10,005 bases of DNA from NCBI GenBank assembly GCA_002505325.1, contig DAUV01000045.1, positions 1 to 10,005 of the forward strand, read 5' to 3'. The notes beneath the pieces are model-generated. The model was given only the letters and a program-made list of their open reading frames with translations, was not told the origin of the DNA and ran no database searches. Below, one piece after another: positions 6,076 through 10,005 of this stretch. Both the position numbers and the translations under genes were made by a program. How positions within the stretch are numbered: position 1 is the stretch's first letter; each line of letters begins with the position of its first letter. This stretch comes from Euryarchaeota archaeon UBA623. GTDB lineage: Archaea > Thermoplasmatota > Poseidoniia > Poseidoniales > Thalassarchaeaceae.

Positions 6076-7530
6076 TTACTCGCCGTTTTCGTCATAGACA
6101 GTCGTGTCTTCAGCACCAGTGACTTCGATGATTCCGATAGCTCCCTTGTGGAAAGCACGGGTCAAAGCGTGGTCAACTAGGATGTAGTTTGCTGGTACTT
6201 CGAATGATAGGTCGACAACAACTGCTCCACCAGGTGGTACGAGTACAGTTTGCACACTCACCATAGGATCATCACCTACGGCTCCATAATTCCAAACAGT
6301 GTCAAAGATTTCTCCGATGACGTGGAAGGATGAGATTGTGTTAGGCCCCCCAACTCCGAAGTAAATTCGCATGGTTTCACCAACGTTTGCCTTGATGGTG
6401 TTCTCTCCGGTGAATCCGTGGAACTTGCCGTTGAAGACAACATATGTTGGGTTTTCATCGAACATTGCAACATCGTCGAACTCTTGGTGACCATCGGTTC
6501 CAGGCTTCCACTTTGTGTAAATGTCGCCTTGCATGATGTAAATCTCTTTGTCAACTGTAGGGAGAGGAGTCTCCGGCTCGATGAGAATCATTCCATACAT
6601 TCCCTTGCTGATGTGAGTTGGCACGTCAGGTGTGGCACAGTGGTAGACGAATAGTCCAGCGTGTTGTGCAAGGAAGGAGAAGGAAGTAGTCTCTCCAGGT
6701 GCGGTTCCGGTAGCTGCTGCCCCGCCTCCTTGCCCAGTAACTGCGTGAAAGTCGACGTTGTGGTCCATTGTGCTCTCAGCGTTATTGCTGAAGTGAACGA
6801 CCACAGTGTCCCCAACACGTGCTCGGAACATTGGACCAGGAACTGTACCATTATATGTCCAGTAGGCGAAAGTTGTACCATCTTCAATCTCTGCAGTCAC
6901 TTCGACAGCTTCCATGTAAATATGAACAGTTTCAGCTATATCACGGTCGATCGGTGCTGGCATCAAGAAAGGATTGCGGGAAATATCGTCAGTATCTACA
7001 GCGAGTGCAGCACCAATTTCCTCAACAATTGCTCCGGTGTTACCATCTTCGCCGACAATGAATGCGCCTTCCATGCCGCCGGAACGGTGGCCTGGAATTG
7101 TACAGTAGTAAGCGAATGTCCCTTCATCGTCTGCGATGAAAGTAAAGGAATCTTGGCTTCCTTCAGCATTCAATTGCTCAGTAGCGATGTTGTATCCTTC
7201 GATTTCAATATCGTGGATATTGATTTCTCCCATGGTTAGTGTTATGGTGACTTGGTCACCAACATCAACAGCAAGATCAGGATTTACTAATCCGTCAATA
7301 TCGCCACCGACACCAATAAATTGCATCATTTCGGCACGCAGTGTGTAGGAAACTTCGTCGAATGTAACAACTGGTACACACTCATCTCCAACTAGTCCTG
7401 TGCCATCACCGCACACAATATCAGGGCCTCCTCCAACACACCCCGCAATCGAAGTAACTATCAACAGCAATGCCAAGGAAGTCGCTCCAGTTTTCTTCAT
7501 TCCATTCATTTTCACTATCTTATTTTTCAA
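6076..7530 (-). CDS. nirK: Copper-containing nitrite reductase, lipoprotein with extra N-terminal cupredoxin domain
   Basis: Reduces nitrite to nitric oxide at the outer face of the membrane. From TTG 7530 the protein has 484 residues. A signal with lipobox IAGC (Cys31) marks a lipoprotein. An N-terminal cupredoxin domain (about 55-160) has type 1 copper ligands His106, Cys143, His148 and Met153. The NirK core follows, in two cupredoxin domains. HNVDFH supplies His257, catalytic Asp260 and His262; YHCA supplies His297 and Cys298; then come His306 and Met311. SSFHVIG gives catalytic His403 and LVDHAL gives type 2 ligand His454. All type 1, type 2 and catalytic residues are therefore present. 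The Cys-to-His loop is short, like AniA of Neisseria. The start is set by GGAGGAG at 7543-7537, six bases ahead; ATG 7509, ATG 7500 or TTG 7560 are alternatives. Codon third positions are more A/T-rich than in the flavoprotein gene at the right edge. Confidence 0.92.
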   Translation of the reverse strand: MKNKIVKMNGMKKTGATSLALLLIVTSIAGCVGGGPDIVCGDGTGLVGDECVPVVTFDEVSYTLRAEMMQFIGVGGDIDGLVNPDLAVDVGDQVTITLTMGEINIHDIEIEGYNIATEQLNAEGSQDSFTFIADDEGTFAYYCTIPGHRSGGMEGAFIVGEDGNTGAIVEEIGAALAVDTDDISRNPFLMPAPIDRDIAETVHIYMEAVEVTAEIEDGTTFAYWTYNGTVPGPMFRARVGDTVVVHFSNNAESTMDHNVDFHAVTGQGGGAAATGTAPGETTSFSFLAQHAGLFVYHCATPDVPTHISKGMYGMILIEPETPLPTVDKEIYIMQGDIYTKWKPGTDGHQEFDDVAMFDENPTYVVFNGKFHGFTGENTIKANVGETMRIYFGVGGPNTISSFHVIGEIFDTVWNYGAVGDDPMVSVQTVLVPPGGAVVVDLSFEVPANYILVDHALTRAFHKGAIGIIEVTGAEDTTVYDENGE

Positions 7531-7686
7531 GGTCTTCTCCTCCGCGGGTTTTGCCCACAATGGGTAGGGGAATGAAACCTAACTTACAACATAGTCACGA
7601 ACATGGGAGGTGTTTGAAATCACACCTAGTGCCTGTTCGGAGATGTTCGGAACAGGAGTTAGGGCAGACTCCGGAATTCCAATCCT
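7531..7686. promoter_or_regulatory. Divergent nirK / CoA-binding gene promoter with TGTTCGG motif cluster
   Basis: This 156-base divergent region holds two TGTTCGG copies at 7635-7641 and 7645-7651. The second forms the palindrome TGTTCGGAACA (7645-7655), and outer arms CCTGTTC (7632-7638) and GAACAGG (7650-7656) also pair. A further half-site, CGAACATG, lies at 7598-7605, followed by GGGAGG. An inverted repeat AGGTGT/ACACCT with an 8-base spacer lies at 7608-7627. The half-sites match those upstream of the oxidase operon and the CxCH gene. No convincing TATA box was seen for nirK; the stretch around 7575-7590 is the likeliest place. The nirK ribosome-binding site GGAGGAG is at 7543-7537. Confidence 0.55.
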
Positions 7687-8121
7687 GTGGCATTTGATTT
7701 GCACACCTTGAGATTGGCAGGCGGAGAGGCAGCTGCACAGTGGGCAATGGAGCAGGAGAACTGGGTTATCATCGGTATCGACCACGAGGAGGACCACCTT
7801 AGTCTGAGATTAGTCAGAGAGTTGCAGAAACTCGGTAAATCGGTACATCTGGTTTGTCCTAGATGTGCTAGGGATGGAATCAAGCTGCTCCGTCTGCCAG
7901 TTTACGAGTTCATCGAGGACATAGACGAGCAGGTGGATGTCATCAGCCTGCATGGAGACGTGGATCAGTGGACATTAACCCCTCATATCTCACAGAGAAT
8001 GCAGTGGTACGGAGACATCAAGGTGATTTGGCCTCCCGAGAATTTAGTCGACGATAGGTGGGTGTCCGAGATGTACGATTACGGAATTGCAGTTGCCTAC
8101 AACTGCCGGCTGCCCATATAG
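7687..8121 (+). CDS. CoA-binding-domain (Rossmann-fold) protein
   Basis: A 144-residue soluble protein. The strand NWVIIGIDHEEDHLSLRLV followed by LQKLGKSVHLVCP, and the later IDEQVDVISLHG (80-90) and DIKVIWPPE (110-118), follow the Rossmann-like layout of CoA_binding_2 proteins related to the CoA domain of succinyl-CoA synthetase. Its C-terminus (YDYGIAVAYNCRLP) corresponds to the usual 'a..aGi.vv...C' ending. The Gly-rich nucleotide loop at the first strand is poorly preserved (GIDHEEDH), so ligand binding is uncertain. Start GTG 7687 is only weakly supported; ATG 7747 (MEQENW), just before the first strand, is a good alternative. It diverges from nirK and shares its intergenic motif cluster, and it ends 16 bases from the convergent crotonase gene. 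Its role is unknown. Confidence 0.7.
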   Translation: MAFDLHTLRLAGGEAAAQWAMEQENWVIIGIDHEEDHLSLRLVRELQKLGKSVHLVCPRCARDGIKLLRLPVYEFIEDIDEQVDVISLHGDVDQWTLTPHISQRMQWYGDIKVIWPPENLVDDRWVSEMYDYGIAVAYNCRLPI

Positions 8122-8137
8122 AGGCCGATTCGGATTC

Positions 8138-9019
8138 TCAATTCCCATCGAACTCTGGTACTTCTCGCTTGACATAGGCGGCTATGCCCTTCTTGGCATC
8201 ACCGCTTTGGAAGAGGTCTGACTGCAACTCCCTCTCGAGAGCGAGATGATACTCGAGAGGTATCTCCATGCCGCTCTGGACGCTGCGCTTGATGTTCCCA
8301 ATTGCCTTGCTGGCAGCATAGGGTAGGGTGAACTGGCCAGCGTAGTCTAGGATGTCCTGGCGAAACTCGTCGAGGCTACCGGCCCAGACGTCATGAACTA
8401 GATCCATTTCCTTAGCTTCCTCATACGAGAATTTACGTCCAGTGACCATAATCTCCATCGCCTTCGCTTTACCGACCAGACGAGACAGTCTGGCAGTCCC
8501 GCCGGTACCTGCGAGGACGCCTAAGGAGACCTCAGGCAGACCGACCTGCCCAGAGTCCTTGCGACCGATTCGGATGTCGGCCGCCATGGCAATTTCGAGA
8601 CCGCCTCCGACGGCGTGACCGTTGAGGGCGGCGATAACGAGCTTGGGGGTCTGCTCAAGCCTACTCAGGGTCTCGTTGGCGTGAAGGCAGAAGAAATACT
8701 TGAATCCAGGACTGACAGAATCAAGCATGCTGATGCTGGCTCCTGCTGAGAAAAACTTCTCTCCATGGCCAGTCAGCATAATCACAGTCGCATCATCATC
8801 GAAGCGAGCCTTCAGCACAGCCTCGTCGATGTCGCGCATCATCGCGTGAGTATACGTGTTGACCGGAGTTTTCCCCTCAGTCAACGGGTCACCGGCTGAA
8901 TCGGAGCACAGCTCGATGACGGCTATTCCGTTGTCCGTTACTCCGTAGTTCACAAGATTGTTTGTCATCGGCTCCATTTCGGGCCAAGAGGTCATGCTCG
9001 CGCCACTGAGGGCCGCCAT
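8138..9019 (-). CDS. Enoyl-CoA hydratase/isomerase (crotonase family)
   Basis: A cytoplasmic crotonase-fold enzyme of 293 residues, most likely hydrating trans-2-enoyl-CoA in fatty-acid or amino-acid carbon breakdown. The oxyanion-hole segments are KFFSAGAS (about 88-95) and NGHAVGGGLEIAMAADI (133-149). Both catalytic glutamates of true hydratases are present: Glu142 in GGGLE and Glu163 in LPEVSLG. The typical AGTGGTARLSRLVGKAKAMEIMVTG-like stretch follows. With both Glu residues kept, a hydratase is more likely than a hydrolase or pure isomerase, but the substrate cannot be told. The start is uncertain: ATG 9019 lacks a ribosome site, while ATG 8968 (MTNNLVNYG) follows GGAG and begins where the conserved domain begins. 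It lies 29 bases downstream of the geranylgeranyl-reductase-like gene on the same strand and may share its transcript. Confidence 0.9.
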   Translation of the reverse strand: MAALSGASMTSWPEMEPMTNNLVNYGVTDNGIAVIELCSDSAGDPLTEGKTPVNTYTHAMMRDIDEAVLKARFDDDATVIMLTGHGEKFFSAGASISMLDSVSPGFKYFFCLHANETLSRLEQTPKLVIAALNGHAVGGGLEIAMAADIRIGRKDSGQVGLPEVSLGVLAGTGGTARLSRLVGKAKAMEIMVTGRKFSYEEAKEMDLVHDVWAGSLDEFRQDILDYAGQFTLPYAASKAIGNIKRSVQSGMEIPLEYHLALERELQSDLFQSGDAKKGIAAYVKREVPEFDGN

Positions 9020-9041
9020 ATCAATCAAACGGAGCAGGATG

Positions 9042-9057
9042 GACGCCTTCAGGCGTC
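9042..9057. repeat. Short hairpin over the stop codon of the flavoprotein gene
   Basis: GACGCCT (9042-9048) and AGGCGTC (9051-9057) are perfect inverted arms separated by two bases; with a 4-base loop it is a six-pair GC-rich stem. It spans the TGA stop at 9051-9049 and lies just before the crotonase gene. No T-run follows on the minus strand, so it is not an obvious terminator. It could affect readthrough or processing between the two genes, or be chance. Confidence 0.35.
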
Positions 9058-10005
9058 ACTCTTGTCGAAGGAGGTCTTGCCCCCACCCCTGCGAACGAGG
9101 TCCCACTGTTCAGCAATCTCTTCACCTCTGACGCTCGGTTCCCAGCTGTCTCTAGAAAGAGCCTTCCTGAATGGCATGCGACTAACCATTCTACCGTCTG
9201 CGAGTTGTTTGCGTCTGAGCATGCCGAGTCTGACCATTGGCCACAGCATTCTCCGTATTAGTCCCGGCTTGTACATCCAGCGCATGAACGCGAGACCGTC
9301 TCCCTTCCTGCGCTGATCTCGCATCCAGTGATTGGCAACCATCTTGAATCCACGATTACCGACTCTGTTCATCATGAAGCGGTTGATGGCACTGGCCCTG
9401 ACCAGTGGAACGAGGCGTTTACGCACCTCATTCTCATAGTCGCACTCACCGAGAACTGCTCTGGCTGCCAGTACACCACTGGTGACCGCGTACCTCATGC
9501 CGAAGCCCCACATGAAGTCCTGCAGACCACCTGCCTCGCCCACATAGTAGCGACCTTCGTGGACGTATTTGTCCGGCAGCGAGAAGTCGCCTTTACCACC
9601 AACCCTCTTGATAGGTCTGCGATTCAGGTCGTAGTGCTGCTCGTACCATGCTATGGTCTCGTTGAGATAGCGTGAAGTCTTCTTCTGTTGTCGCCACAGG
9701 CAGGTACAGATCAGACCTATGCCATCGATTATGATGAGGTAGGAATAGGCCCCCGGCGCCAACTTGTCATTCAACTGGAAAGTGACGTGATTGGGATGGT
9801 CGGTGTGAAATATCTCTCCGAAAGCCACCGCGCTGGATTCCTTCGGACCGGCGGCGACGATATGGCAGTCCCCGGGTTCTCTGCGAGTATCGTAATGGAT
9901 TTCGGCGCCCGCATTGAGCGCCATCTGCTTGAAGCCTTGATCGATACAATGTCCAGCTGTCCCACGCTCTACTACTCTGAAAGCAACTCCTGAGGTTCGC
10001 GGTTG
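9049..10005 (-). CDS. Geranylgeranyl-reductase-family FAD oxidoreductase, C-terminal part (N-terminus outside window)
   Basis: The frame is open from the window edge (10005) to TGA at 9049, giving 318 residues; the N-terminal FAD dinucleotide-binding motif lies beyond the window. An ATG at 9924 is internal, because 27 further in-frame codons precede it. The visible part contains RYYVGEAGGLQDFMWGFGMRYAVTSG, the family's second FAD-binding region ('GDAAG...P..G.GI..A..SG'), then LAARAVLGECDYENEVRKRLVPL. The C-terminus is basic, with several Trp/Arg-rich helices (MLWPMVRLGMLRRKQL). Relatives reduce isoprenoid double bonds, in archaea those of membrane ether lipids or quinone side chains. Its Glu replaces the usual Asp in 'GDA', and the WRQQKKTSRYLNE region is atypical, so it may be a divergent member with another substrate. 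It is followed by the crotonase gene. Confidence 0.8.
   Translation of the reverse strand, partial: QPRTSGVAFRVVERGTAGHCIDQGFKQMALNAGAEIHYDTRREPGDCHIVAAGPKESSAVAFGEIFHTDHPNHVTFQLNDKLAPGAYSYLIIIDGIGLICTCLWRQQKKTSRYLNETIAWYEQHYDLNRRPIKRVGGKGDFSLPDKYVHEGRYYVGEAGGLQDFMWGFGMRYAVTSGVLAARAVLGECDYENEVRKRLVPLVRASAINRFMMNRVGNRGFKMVANHWMRDQRRKGDGLAFMRWMYKPGLIRRMLWPMVRLGMLRRKQLADGRMVSRMPFRKALSRDSWEPSVRGEEIAEQWDLVRRGGGKTSFDKSDA

Noticed and set aside
6076..7530. Laccase-type multicopper oxidase as the identity of the lipoprotein
   Set aside because: The catalytic Asp in HNVDFH and His in SSFHVIG, plus type 2 ligands split between two domains, are the nitrite reductase pattern. The HCHxxxH motif of laccases is absent.
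7608..7627. AGGTGT/ACACCT inverted repeat as a third operator of the CCGAAC type
   Set aside because: The arms differ in sequence from the CCGAAC/GTTCGG motif and are short; kept only as a note in the promoter entry.
9042..9057. Intrinsic transcription terminator
   Set aside because: The hairpin has no following T-rich tract on the minus strand and the next gene starts only about 20 bases later.
1..10005. CRISPR arrays, tRNA/rRNA genes, insertion sequences, phage or defence genes
   Set aside because: No regularly spaced repeats, cloverleaf-like GTTCGA-type arms with paired stems, transposase motifs or terminal repeats were found by eye. Every large block is accounted for by the genes listed.

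Overview
The window looks like chromosomal DNA of a marine planktonic euryarchaeon of the Thermoplasmatota (Marine Group II / Poseidoniales-like, possibly MG-III). This placement is inference. It rests on a geranylgeranyl-reductase-family flavoprotein, a probable archaeal Bat/HTH-10-type regulator, promoters consistent with very short leaders, archaeal-style lipoprotein and secreted proteins, and an aerobic terminal oxidase in an archaeal gene context. Coding density is very high. No RNA gene, CRISPR array, IS element or phage gene was seen, and no stretch over 300 bases lacks a gene.

Left block (1-4859, all minus strand, read right to left): a heme-copper oxidase operon in the order subunit III (4859-4053), subunit II with an intact CuA site (4053-3319) and subunit I (3319-1154). 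Both internal junctions are TGATG stop/start overlaps preceded by GGAGGTG. Subunit I is unusual. A secreted, Reeler/choice-of-anchor-V-like domain with a CxCH motif is fused to its N-terminus. The oxidase core keeps all metal ligands and the GHPEVY motif, but the K-channel residues are replaced. Downstream are a membrane-anchored, free-standing paralogue of the same CxCH domain (1068-415) and the start of a probable transcription regulator that leaves the window (383-1).

Centre (4860-7686): the oxidase operon starts from a divergent intergenic region containing a perfect 18-bp palindrome. It is shared with a plus-strand gene for a short secreted protein of unknown function (4983-5600). That gene converges, with one base between stops, on a minus-strand pair: a lipoprotein copper nitrite reductase (NirK, AniA-like, with an extra N-terminal cupredoxin domain, 7530-6076) followed by a two-CBS-domain protein (6027-5602).

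Right block (7687-10005): a CoA-binding-domain protein (7687-8121, plus), diverging from nirK; an enoyl-CoA hydratase/isomerase (9019-8138, minus); and the C-terminal 318 residues of a geranylgeranyl-reductase-like flavoprotein (10005-9049, minus), which may be co-transcribed with the crotonase.

The unifying observation is a repeated palindromic motif, CCGAAC-N2-GTTCGG or close variants with extra half-sites. It occurs in three intergenic regions: ahead of the oxidase operon, ahead of the free-standing CxCH gene, and between nirK and the CoA-binding gene. This suggests one regulator coordinates oxygen respiration, nitrite reduction and the CxCH proteins, perhaps in response to oxygen, nitric oxide/nitrite or copper. 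The regulator's identity and signal are inference.
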